Source: Coniochaeta sp. PMI_546
Lineage: Eukaryota > Ascomycota > Sordariomycetes > Coniochaetales > Coniochaetaceae
Assembly (NCBI GenBank): GCA_021432605.1
Contig: MU271146.1
Span: 2,542,001-2,606,000 of the forward strand
Direction: 5' to 3'
DNA length: 64,000 nucleotides
Below the pieces are notes generated by a model, which saw only the letters and a list, made by a program, of their open reading frames with translations, did not search any database and was not told the DNA's origin. A program made the position numbers and the translations under genes. Shown here piece after piece: positions 22,878 through 32,753 of the stretch. Numbering within the stretch: position 1 is the first letter of the stretch; each line of letters opens with the position of its first letter.

Positions 22878-24529
22878 CATGTCAAAGCAAGGAGAATCTC
22901 CCGCCGAGGGCCGAAGCGAGACAAGCAAGGATAGGAATGACGCGCAGCACCTCAATGACCTGACTAAACTCTCCACACTTGCCGCCACCTATCCAATGAC
23001 ATGGTCCGGCTCAGCGACAAAATCTGACCAGTTCCCTCTGGTTGCCCCTTACATTGTCGATTTGGACGATAGTGACCTTGGAGAAATCGATCTCCACGCC
23101 CTTCCTAGATTCAAGAGTCAGGACCACTTGAGTTTCTGGTTTTCTTGATACTCCGGCAAGGGAGGCTAATACTTTCCAGAACTCGGCCTTGATGGTGACG
23201 AAGCCAACCGTCACAATTTCGACCTCCCTACTGTCAAAGAGAAACTCGAGCGAGCCGCCATCAATGTCCATCAAGGATGCGGCGTGTCCATCATCAGAGG
23301 ACTGGACCCGGCCCATCACTCACCCGAGGACAACCTAACTCTCTTCCTTGCCCTCTCCGACTTCATAGGCGATGTGAAAGGAGTACAGAACCGTAACGGG
23401 GACATGATCAGTGGGTTCACTCTCATCCTCCGTCGGGTACTGTCGAAGAACAACGCAGTGTCTAGATCAGTTCGTAGCTAAACGACAAACGTCAGCGCAC
23501 ATTACAGATGCTCGTCAATGGAACGCGCCATACTCCATGCGTCATGGCATTCATACAACTGACGACTTGGTAGGTTGTCCTCCCCATCAACTGGACAGTG
23601 CCTTCTTTAGCAAAAGTTGACTTGAGCGACATATAGCCGTTTCACAACGATATGGGGACAGACATCCTAGCCCTTCAGGTGCGGCAGTGCGCCAGAGAAG
23701 GGGGCCATACTTATGTTGCTTCCGCGGGAAAGATCTTTTGCGAGCTTGTCGCACGCCATCCGGATACAATAGAGACGTTGACGAGGGCCGACTGGCCCAT
23801 TCAAGTGTTCGTTTTTTTCCCATCCTTGTGTGCGTGTCTAAGCGACATTGCCGTCCCCACACCACGCGGCTCCGGTGGTGCATTAGCGGTGACCGACGGA
23901 TTACTCCTTATACCAAGTGTCTCTGCTGACATACTATCGTACGACGCAGATCTACACGACCGAATCGTTTCGTCCAAGTGCCTCTCCTCCAGTGGTACCA
24001 GGGCAAGATAATGATCAACCTCGATCCCGGCCGTCTGGGTCTTCACCCAGCCATCGCCCGTCACTTCGGCGGCGAGGTTGTCCCGCCCCTGACACCGAGC
24101 CAACAGGAAGCCCTCTCGGTGGTCTCGAGTATCGCGACCGAACACCGCCTGCGTCTCGACACGCAACCAGGAGACCTCGTCTTCATCAATAACTGGGCCC
24201 TCCTACACGCCCGCAGCTCTTATAAGGACTGTGACGAGGAAAGTGGACCCCGGCGCCACCTTGTCCGACTCTGGCTGCGCAACTCGACTCTCGGCTGGGA
24301 CGTTCCCGCAGGCATGAGAGTCCAGTGGGAAGCGGCATTTGGCCCTGATGGTATGGGCGATAGGAACTCCGAGAACGGCTGGCGCAAGAGCGAGTACCGC
24401 GGCTCCGGTCTCTTTCGCAGAAACTACCCTGTCATGCCGGCTCCGGAGTACAAGGTGCCGAAGTACACGTCTGGATCTGCAGCTTTCGTCATCGAGGACG
24501 ACCAGGACGGCTCCGACCTTTACGATTGA
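22878..24529 (+). CDS. TauD/TfdA-family Fe(II)/2-oxoglutarate dioxygenase
   Basis: Exons 22878-23116, 23180-23410, 23496-23569, from 23637, and a last exon ending at 24529. The first three introns (23117-23179, 23411-23495, 23570-23636) have donors and acceptors that keep frame. The fourth intron lies within about 23805-23950; its exact ends are uncertain, the reading that fits best resuming as TRPNRFVQVPLLQWYQGK. The product (roughly 430 residues) carries the H-x-D metal motif in P-F-H-N-D-M-G-T-D, the distal His in L-L-H-A-R-S-S-Y, and the 2-oxoglutarate-binding Arg in R-R-H-L-V-R-L-W-L-R. These enzymes hydroxylate small substrates such as sulfonates, betaines or secondary metabolites; the substrate here is unknown. 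No signal peptide. It stands alone, without an obvious pathway neighbour. Confidence 0.85.
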
Positions 24530-26291
24530 GCTTCATTTGATTGGTTAGAGGTTCTAGGCCTGGTCTAGTACTCACGACGGACCTTTCTCCTCATCCAACA
24601 TCGTCCAACGACTTAACCAACCTTACGACTATCATGAACTATTTACCAGTAACGTCTCACATCTCCCGAGTCTAGCACTTCGTCTATTTCCTGGATCTAT
24701 GCCTGATCCTTATGAATGTGTGCGCTTCTTTCCTATATGCCCCTTTATGCGTTTCCTTTGCCCCATGTCCTATTCTGTATGTCCTATTCAATATGTTCTA
24801 TTTTACACGTTCTATTGATTTTGTTGCTGGTTGAGTGTGGCACGGAGCTTAAGATTCAGACTCACTTTCCATATACGCTTGGTCTTCACCTCAATAAGTA
24901 TGTGTGTGTGTGTGTGGTTGTGGTTGGGTGGGGTGAAGAATTGGGGCGTCTTCTCTTCATGACATTTTTGATCATGTTTGGTACAACTTCGTATTATCGG
25001 ACTTGTTATTTTGTCTTGGATCGTATACAATACCCTCGCTGTACATTGCCCGGGGGAGTTAGGGGACGCAGGGAAACACAGGCAAATTAACCCTAGAAGC
25101 AAGTTCTTGATCTACTTACCCCATCACGTGCTACAACACGCTTGAATGCATGGTTATTCATCGTAAGGATTGAAATGATGTTCTATGTCTAGGGCTCTTG
25201 ACAGAGCACTACCACAAGGGTAGTAGCCTACTAGCCTATCAGGGAGCGTGGGACGAGTCCTACGGCTGTGCTACAACCTTATTTCACCGACAAAGAATGT
25301 ATGTCAGCATAACAAGCTTTTCTAGCTGAAAAGTCACACTTCAACGGGCATTATGTGCACCCAGAGTGTTTCTTTCTCTTTCCACAGGAATCGAAGGGCG
25401 GTGAGAGATGCACATGACCAAGTTGTACACCGCTTTACTCGCGCTCCAGACTCAGTTCCCCGCATTCATGCCTGTCTTGTGGATAGATGGGTGAGACATG
25501 GAGAGTTATAGGTGAAAGAACGAGCCGCATCATGAAGCTGACCAGTTCGCTCATGTGCCTCAAGCTTGACGGGCCTGTCGTTGTTTGATGATGGTGCCCA
25601 GCTCAGCACGCAGACCAGTGCTCCACGACGCAATACAGGCCTTACCTTCGGTTTCTATATGAGTTACATGTGTCCCTAAGGTATTCTCACATACATGGAA
25701 CAATATGGCAACGAATGGCGAATAGACCATGGCGTTGGTAATCTCCTTGACCACAATCATACAGACACAGAGTACTAGACTTGCAATATGCCGATGCTAC
25801 GTTCACATAGGACGTTTGTTTGGTACCTCGTGCTATTTAATGGGTGTAACCAAGATGGCCACGGTGAGATACGACGTCCTGCAACGATGAACGTCGGAAT
25901 TAGATTTTTGAGGCCAGCAAGTGAAGTGTTGTCAGATTTGAGTTGCGAAAGAGGACCTACGGGTGCAGGTACCGGGACCGTAGCTCCAACGCTAGCGTGC
26001 CTTCCTTTGGACAGCGCTGAAAGAGTTGCAGCGGGACTTTCCGGTCACCGATAAGATAAAGGATTTGGCACTGTGTCCTCAATCGGCAAGTAGCCTTACT
26101 GTGTGGAAGCCGGAGCTCTCTCCATCACTACCCAAAGAACAACATCATCGGCTCTCAGAAACTTGTCAACCGCCAACCCGAGATCCCAGATTGCAAACTC
26201 AAGTCCCATAAATTCATCCATCAATTGTTAAAGATCAGACCCTCAACAACACAACCCAAAGGCGCACAACGCCACTCCAACAAGCGCCACA
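24530..26291. other. Intergenic region with a TG microsatellite
   Basis: 1.76 kb between two rightward genes. Apart from the TG run at 24901 I see no gene or RNA; the frames at 24716-25102 and 25560-26054 have no recognisable content. Confidence 0.5.
24901..24916. repeat. (TG)8 microsatellite
   Basis: Eight uninterrupted TG units followed by imperfect TGG/TTG units. A simple dinucleotide repeat in the 3' flank of the dioxygenase gene, likely variable in length between strains. Confidence 0.85.
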
Positions 26292-26915
26292 ATGTCAGAC
26301 CTCGACACATTCACCCTCCTCCCCCTCAAGATCGACCCCCAGACCAAAGCCATATCCAGCGCGCCAGGGCAATCCACCCGCGCCCTCGACGCCGAGCTCT
26401 CCACCCTAAACGCCCTGCACCGCGCCCTCCTCGGACTAGAGGGCTCCCAGACCGTGCCCCCAGCCCCGCTGCCGGTCAACCCCAAGCGCAGCGCCAACGT
26501 CACCAAGCTCCGCGAGTCCGGCAACGCCGAGTTCCGCAAGGGCCGCTACGCCGAGGCCACGAAGTTCTACACCCTGGGCCTGCAGATGGCGCTCACGCGG
26601 CCGGCGTGGGAGCCGAGCCAGCTGGTGAGGGAGGAGGTCGCGCAGCTGTACTCGAACCGCGCGCAGGCGCATATGGCGGTGCAGGCTTGGCCGGAGGGGG
26701 CGGTGGACGCGGAGTGTAGCGTTGAGGCGAAGAGGGGCGGGAATGCGAAGGCCTGGTGGAGGAGGGGGCGGTGTCTGCTTGAGATGGGGCGGTATGAGGA
26801 GGCGACCGAGTGGGTTGGTAAAGGGCTTGAGATCGAGGGAGAGGAGAAGGAGTTGGTGGAGTTGTTGAAGGAGGTCGAGGGAAGGATGAAGAAGGAGAAG
26901 GGAGAGAAGGCATAG
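26292..26915 (+). CDS. sec72: Sec72-like TPR subunit of the ER post-translational translocon
   Basis: A single exon of 207 residues. The N-terminus (MSDLDTFTLLPLKIDPQTKA) is the form seen in filamentous-fungal Sec72, followed by a linker and then tetratricopeptide repeats from about residue 72 to 190: K-L-R-E-S-G-N-A-E-F-R-K-G-R-Y-A-E-A, then Y-S-N-R-A-Q-A-H-M and W-W-R-R-G-R-C-L-L-E-M. The C-terminus is a charged Glu/Lys helix. Sec72 is peripheral on the cytosolic face of the Sec62/Sec63 complex and binds Hsp70 C-termini to help post-translational import into the ER. No membrane segment or signal sequence, as expected. The start is the first ATG of the frame and sits just upstream of the conserved N-terminus. 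Confidence 0.88.
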   Translation: MSDLDTFTLLPLKIDPQTKAISSAPGQSTRALDAELSTLNALHRALLGLEGSQTVPPAPLPVNPKRSANVTKLRESGNAEFRKGRYAEATKFYTLGLQMALTRPAWEPSQLVREEVAQLYSNRAQAHMAVQAWPEGAVDAECSVEAKRGGNAKAWWRRGRCLLEMGRYEEATEWVGKGLEIEGEEKELVELLKEVEGRMKKEKGEKA

Positions 26916-27735
26916 GGCGAGACAACAGGGAAGATAGCGGTAGTTGTACGGGATGCTCAGTCGTGAAAGCGAGAGGTGGTACTACGGTTTGGTTCACCTT
27001 GAAGAGGAGCAAAGGTAGAACGAGTTCGGCTAGAGCTCTCGATTGTGCGGAAACTACTCACTCAAGGCCCTGGGCATCGTGTTTGCATTCATTGCCGCGA
27101 GCATGAACCTCATGGTGCAGGTTGGTTTTTATTACCTAGGCGTTTACGGTCACAACGCAAAACAAAATGATATCCGCACCAAGGTTTCATGGGAGAAAGT
27201 TGCATTTCTCCGTTGCGAGCCCACAAGCGTGAAGCATTACAGCCAATTCCGCTAGAAATATAAGGAAACACTCTCAATGACAAGGCCGTTATAGGCCCGA
27301 ATTTGACCCTTCTATTCACACCACTGATCCTTCGGTCACATCAGAACTAACCGCCACACATCATCCACGGTCTGACTCCGGGTTTCATATCTCCAAATAT
27401 AACGCAAAGACTCCATCATTCATGCTGTCGAACCTCATGCAGTACAATTCCAAGCTGACGGGTATGCTGAAAGAAGAGCAAGGTAATTCTGAAACAAGGA
27501 CCGGGAAACGAGTATATCAAAGGAAACCGCTCTGCTCTCTGCTCAATTCGTCGAGGTATGCTTCGGTGTGATCGCTCCAACTGGCTAGCCAATGCTTCGC
27601 AAAGAACACCTGGCTGGTCTTCTGACTGGAAGACGTCGTTGTTGTGGCGGTGCGCAATACGCTTCGTCCATGTTCATCACTTTCCATCCAAAAAATATGA
27701 TCAATATCGGGATATTGGACGAGAAAAGTTGTCTT
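26916..27735. other. Convergent intergenic region
   Basis: 820 bases between the Sec72 stop and the stop of the leftward 102-residue gene, so it holds two 3' ends. No gene seen; frames at 27043-27319 are short and unrecognised. Confidence 0.5.
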
Positions 27736-28294
27736 TTAGGCCTTCTCCTTCTCCGACAAGACGGCATTGCTGGGAGCGCGAGGGCGCTTCCGCATGACGG
27801 CGTCCTGGCTGGACATCCTCCGGTCGAGGGCCCTCTCAAGTTTGGCGCCGAGGGCGAGCTTGCTGAAGTACGCCGTCTTCTCCTCGTCCAGGACGACGCG
27901 TTGTTGGCTGAGAGCCTTGTTTTCCATGCGATCAAGGCCCTTCTCGATGTCGCGGATCTCGGCGGTGGCGCTGTCGGATGTGTGGACGGTGGGAGTCATG
28001 CTGTAGGTGCTGTATCGGACCGAGGTGCGAGTCTGTTGAAGAGCAGGAGGAAAGTCGCGGTTAGCTGTGATCTTTGAAGAGATACAGAAGGGAGAGCTGA
28101 GGTAGCAGGCAGATAAGACAGGTGTTGTGGGGCGTGGGAAGTACAGGTAGGTATTTATGACGAAGCTTAAGAGGCGAAAGACAAGGATTGTCCTTCTGCC
28201 AGGGAAGACGGTCTGCACTAAGCAGGAGGCGTGATGGTTGTTCGAGACTATTCTCACGGTCTGGCGAACGAGAGGAACTTACCGAGGGGGCCAT
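27736..28294 (-). CDS. Small conserved fungal protein of unknown function (102 residues)
   Basis: Exon 1 is only 12 nt (28294-28283: Met-Ala-Pro-Ser) and ends at a GTAAGT donor; a 250-nt intron (28033-28282, acceptor CAACAG) leads to exon 2 at 28032-27736. The product is strongly charged and helical: after TRTSVRYSTYSMTPTVHTSD comes ATAEIRDIEKGLDRMENKAL with a heptad-like pattern, then two more helices with many Arg/Lys. No signal peptide, no cysteines, no membrane segment. The residue pattern looks conserved rather than random and the splice fit is exact, but I do not know a function. The first exon is easily missed by automatic gene finding. Confidence 0.7.
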
Positions 28295-30295
28295 GATCGG
28301 GCGAGAAGACTCCAATGAGGTAGGCATTTTGTTTGAATACTCCGTCTCCGGTGGTCAACAGGTCTCTATCGGCGAGGTTCTCACAGCAAGGAATGCGTGG
28401 CGTGAAACACGATCCAAAGCGGATTGAATGGAGGGTAAAAGTGGGCTCGACCCTTCGATACGGCGGGTCCCTTGCAGCGTGGTATCTTGTATAATACCAA
28501 GAGATCGTCTCTCCTTTGTTCAAAGACTGTTCGATTGTTGAGAGGAAGTTGAAGAGAACAAAGCAGCTGATGTTTGAGGAATTGCGCGGAACTGGTGATG
28601 ACAGGCCCAATAGACGACAAGAGGAGAAGTCGATAGGGGATAAAAGCGGGCGGTGTCGGGTGCCTGCTGATGTTGCAGATCCCTATTCCCACAAATTTCT
28701 GCAGGAGGCATGCTTTTGCCATGTGGCTTCGTGGACTAGCGGCACACACCTGGCACCCAGGACTGCCAGGGCACTTTGCCATGGCCGGGCGAGAGTTGCC
28801 CAGAACGATTTGGTAACCATCCAATGAGGGGTTGTTCCTTGCCTGGACTTCTTCCATAACTCTGTATTTATCATAGTACCGTGGTCAGGTACCTTAGTGA
28901 ACTGAGCGGCCGGCCACTCCGTACCCTTAATACGCAGACGGAAAGGCATCCAACATCGCTCAATTGAACAATTACAGCGCAATATCCAGGAATGCACTAA
29001 GACATTTCGATCCAAACTCTTTGAGAACTCAACAATGTCTCCATGGCAAAATGTAATTATGATGCACAAATTCCATGCCTCGAAGGTGAGTCTACACTAC
29101 ACTACCATGGTGTCATAGGTGGGGCTTGCAGGTGTCGTGGTTTTGTTTCATATTCTTGCCATGTGGCACCCTTAGCTTCTATGGGTGGTAAGGTAGCTCT
29201 GGAGACTCTTGAGCTCGGGCTGGAGGTTTCTTCATTCTCTTGTTCCCCCGAAGGAGCAATAAGTCGAACACCATCTGCCATGATGATTGACGTTAATTAC
29301 TCTAGTTGGGTTTCGTCACCCCTTTACCTCTACCAAGCATTGCCGGTAGCCTCAGGCAAGGCAAGTTCCTCGCTGCCACTAGAGTTTTATGTTGAGTACC
29401 AGAATCTAGTGTACAAATTTCGTGTATCCCTGGTTACATGCCAAGATTGACGAGTCATCAGCCGACAGTAAGATGACGCCGACCGAAGTCCTCCGCTGCC
29501 ATCAGTGTTGGAGACTAAGGTAAGGGAGCACTGGAGGCGGAGTTGCAAGAAAAATGCCGGGGAGGGAGAGATATCCAACGAAGGGGTAGCTTATCATCAT
29601 CGCTGAAGTCAATTATCACGTTTACCAGCATAAGGTAAGGTAAGATGGCCTGCATGGCAAAGTACATGTACACAATGTGGCTCACGCCTGCCCAAAAGAT
29701 CAATGGAACCTTGTCATTTCTCGATGTTTTCCTGGCCCCACTTCCACTACCTTACCTTGAGTCTGATTACCTTGGTGGAGGTGCATCAGGCGTGCCTGAC
29801 CCTATGTGTCTTTGAGCTTGCTTTCGCTGAAGCGATACTTAGTCAATTCAGGTGCAACACGTCGTGATGAGAAAGGATTTGCGGCAAGGCCAACCCAACC
29901 TTACGTTCCTGCTTGTTGCTCAGTTGAGATCACAACATACGAATTGGACATCTGGACTTGAATCGTCCTCGTTCGCAAAACTCTCCTAACATCGACAGCG
30001 TGGCTTGATTGCATGAATTTCTAGACATACACTGTTCTCTTTGAAGCTGGGATGTCTGACACTCTCTTACCTCCCGACTCGCTGTTTCTGTAGTGCTATC
30101 ATTACACCAGATCCTGCATAGATATCTCAGATCCAGGTACTTGAGGAAGCACAACATCGATAAAGACCATGATTAGCAAGGTACACCAAGTATGACAGTA
30201 GAGTCTAGACGTCACTCTTGTCGATTCACACTGGAAGAAATCTTCCCGTACTACAGAAGAGCAAACAACCATATCGACGACCCTTTCCTGACCGG
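28295..30295. other. 2-kb intergenic stretch, no gene recognised
   Basis: Contains the promoter of the leftward 102-residue gene and the 3' flank of cysteine-rich copy 2. Open frames at 28381-28857 (minus) and 29043-29450 (plus) have no domain. An AGGTACCT palindrome occurs at 28887. Confidence 0.5.
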
Positions 30296-30850
30296 TCATG
30301 CATAACCCCCGGCGCTCTCCCACCCTTTACCGCTTGCAGCCGGCTCGCACTGCAAACAGCAGATGTGCTCGCACTGAACCTGGTTACCGTCGATCAGCAT
30401 GATACAACTGCATCGACCCGTCTCGTTCCAGGCCTTGCCACACCAGCAGCAGTTCCAGCACCTGTTTTTCGCCTCGAATGGGCAGTCGGCCGCCAAGGGG
30501 CACCTGGGGGATAGTGGTGATGACCAGAAAGATGCCGGATTCGAAGCGTACGAAGGCGGAGTTGGATAAGGCAAGGCCTGGACGGTCAAATTTGCGCAGG
30601 GGCGCTTCTGGGCCTTCGCTAACGAGCCGCCTGACGAGGATGATGACTTGGACTGACGGCCGCCACTCCTTGGCATGGATGAGTTGGAGACGACGCCTGC
30701 TTTGGGTCTATGCTTCGAGGACGAGGACTGTCCACTCCTGGAGGAGGGCCTGCTGCTAGTCCCAGAAGTTGTTTCTGTCGCATCGGCGCAGTAAATTGTT
30801 TGCGTTTTGACGTGCTCGCATGTCAGAGTGTAGGTGACTTGGTGGCACAT
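30296..30850 (-). CDS. Cysteine-rich putative zinc-binding protein, copy 2
   Basis: A single exon of 184 residues beginning MCHQVTYTLTCEHVKTQTIY, with the same M-C-x-Q-x6-C-x-H-x7-C spacing as the copy at 3.1 kb. Residues about 25-90 are a Ser/Arg/Lys-rich linker with no similarity to the other copies. The C-terminal module starts at a C-P-L-A-A-D-C pair and continues C-W-N-C-C-W-C-G-K, N, C-S-C, and C-E-H-I-C-C-L-Q-C, matching the W-x-C-C-x-C-G ... C-x-H-x2-C-x2-C pattern. It ends shortly after. No signal peptide or membrane segment. It lies about 1.4 kb downstream of copy 3 on the same strand. Two structural zinc sites are inferred from the spacing; the biological role is unknown. Confidence 0.72.
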   Translation of the reverse strand: MCHQVTYTLTCEHVKTQTIYCADATETTSGTSSRPSSRSGQSSSSKHRPKAGVVSNSSMPRSGGRQSKSSSSSGGSLAKAQKRPCANLTVQALPYPTPPSYASNPASFWSSPLSPRCPLAADCPFEAKNRCWNCCWCGKAWNETGRCSCIMLIDGNQVQCEHICCLQCEPAASGKGWESAGGYA

Positions 30851-32228
30851 TGCGCGCAGAGGGTGACAGTTTGGATGTGCGTCAATCTTGAAAAGCTACG
30901 GTCAATTGTCAAGCCGCTTTTAACGATGATCCGATTTCGAGCTTGTGCTTTGAGATTGTTGACTATCTCGTTGACTAGATTTTCTCACGATGCTTCTTAA
31001 GTGGCGTCAGTCTGCTATGGCGCTCTCGATATTATTTACAACACTGCTCGGAAGGTTGGATATCGAAATTGCAATGCGATCTGGTCAATCTCGACTTGTA
31101 CGGATTTCTTCACCTCCTTCAGAGTCGACTTCTCTGGCATATATACTCCTTTCTCAGGACCTCACATCGTCATCACTTGCTTTGGCGACCACGTTTTTGT
31201 CCGCTTTTGTCAGAGTTGTAATACACATCATCCAGCCCACCTCACCACGATCGCTGGTGATGAGGATTCAACACTGTGCTTCGGGGACTCATGCTCACGA
31301 TCCGCCTGGATCGAATTCCTTGGACTCGGGGAGATTTTGACCGGCGTTCCTATGCGAAGCAACATTTCTAGACCTTTTCTGATCATCCGCCAACCTTTGA
31401 CAGGTCGCACAACAAACAAATCACTTGAAGATAGACTGCGAAAGATCATGTCCAATGCTGACGTCATCAGGGTCACCCGGGCACCAGTGATAGGAAAGGC
31501 TGAGTTTGAAGTCCGGTCTGTGGAACCTCAAATTTGAAGTCATATCCCTGAACCTATCCGGAAGCCAACCTATCCGAGACCTGAGAAGAAAAAGCTGCCG
31601 AAATGAGATTCATATTGCACCAGATCACGGTAAAGAAAGGACGAAAAGAGAAAAAGCAACATGGAGCCGCAGTACTTGGATCATAGCTCCAGCCTCTCCG
31701 TCCTATAGACACCTAAGAAACATCGCACCCGGGTTCATGCATATAGGGCGGCGCCAATCCACCTACATCATCAACATCCGGCCCAATAGAACTCGGGGCA
31801 CTGCCTCGAAAACAGCTGGAATTTTCCGCGAAAGTGAAACATTGATGGAGATCTCACTTTCAGCTCGCGCCTCACGAGTCCGACACCGAGTACCAACATC
31901 AGGGTCCTCTCGTATATGTCTCGCCTTGGAGTCCATTTCTCGCTTACTTTGCCGTGGTGTTCAGTATCATTTTAAATCCCGACGAGATGAGAATTTACGA
32001 GGTTTGTGGCCATGTCGGTGCTCGATCAAAAGGTTCAGTCCTCTGCTTCCGTGTTCATCGGTTCTCCTCAGATGAACCCGGTTTTGCTTCCCTGGACCTC
32101 CATATCTGTTGCAAAACTTCTCTCCCCTCCCCTGGATTTTTGAATGTTTGATCGGACATCGAGAAACGCCTGTCTGAACCTGAATGGTTTTTTCTCCCTG
32201 ACCAAGGCTTTGAATTGTCCACGGCCGT
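30851..32228. other. Intergenic between the two tandem cysteine-rich genes
   Basis: 1.4 kb holding the promoter of copy 2 and the 3' flank of copy 3. Plus-strand frames 31001-31537 and 31506-32075 have no recognisable domain. I see no further copy or fragment of the cysteine-rich module here. Confidence 0.45.
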
Positions 32229-32753
32229 TTATGACCCTTGGCCCAGCTCGTCAGGCATGCAATCGCCGCAGCAGACGTGGTAACAGAATGTGTCCGGACT
32301 ACGTCGCATCCGGTGCCGACACCAGCGGTAACGATTACTCCCTTGACCACATCGACAACATATCCAAACGCCGTTGAGCTGCTCGAGCCGGCACGCGCCA
32401 GAACTGCAGTCCGGGGAAGCGAGGCAGCCTCCCGACGCACACGGGTTGCTGTAGTCGACACTCTGGGACGGGTCGAAGTACAGGTCGGAGCACGGAGTCT
32501 GGACCGGCGTCTGACTCTGGTCTTGCGATCCAGACGCAACAGATGAGGCAGTGCCTTGGGCATGGCCGCTCGTGTTATCCGGCTTTGCTGCTGAAGTGGA
32601 TGCCTTGCTTGTTGCGATAAACGGGCTGAAGCACTCCACAGACTGCACCGGGGCGGTGCCTGCTGCAGGACAGAAAACGTAGTGTACTACGATGTCAATG
32701 TCCCGGGTGCAAGGGGATATATGGTGGTGATGGAGGTAGAAGTAAGTGCACAT
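32229..32753 (-). CDS. Cysteine-rich putative zinc-binding protein, copy 3
   Basis: A single exon of 174 residues from the Met of MCTYFYLHHHHISPC; longer in-frame sequence exists upstream but the Met-Cys start is shared with the other two copies. The N-terminal module differs in detail: M-C, a His cluster, P-C, then H-Y-V-F-C-P. A Ser/Thr/Gln/Ala-rich linker occupies about 45-95. The C-terminal module has C-x4-C, C-x5-C, then W-I-C-C-R-C-G-Q-G-S-N-R, W-C, and C-Y-H-V-C-C-G-D-C, closely matching copies 1 and 2. The N-terminal form with Tyr-Phe-Tyr-Leu-His4 looks familiar from other ascomycete hypothetical proteins. Zinc binding is inferred; no function is known to me. Confidence 0.72.
   Translation of the reverse strand: MCTYFYLHHHHISPCTRDIDIVVHYVFCPAAGTAPVQSVECFSPFIATSKASTSAAKPDNTSGHAQGTASSVASGSQDQSQTPVQTPCSDLYFDPSQSVDYSNPCASGGCLASPDCSSGACRLEQLNGVWICCRCGQGSNRYRWCRHRMRRSPDTFCYHVCCGDCMPDELGQGS

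Noticed and set aside
29043-29450. Plus-strand frame of 135 codons with several cysteines
   Set aside because: Checked as a possible fourth cysteine-rich paralogue; it lacks the W-x-C-C-x-C-G and C-x-H-x2-C-x2-C patterns.
31001-31537. Plus-strand frame of 178 codons
   Set aside because: No recognisable domain, no splice context, and an overlapping opposite-strand frame; composition not convincingly coding.
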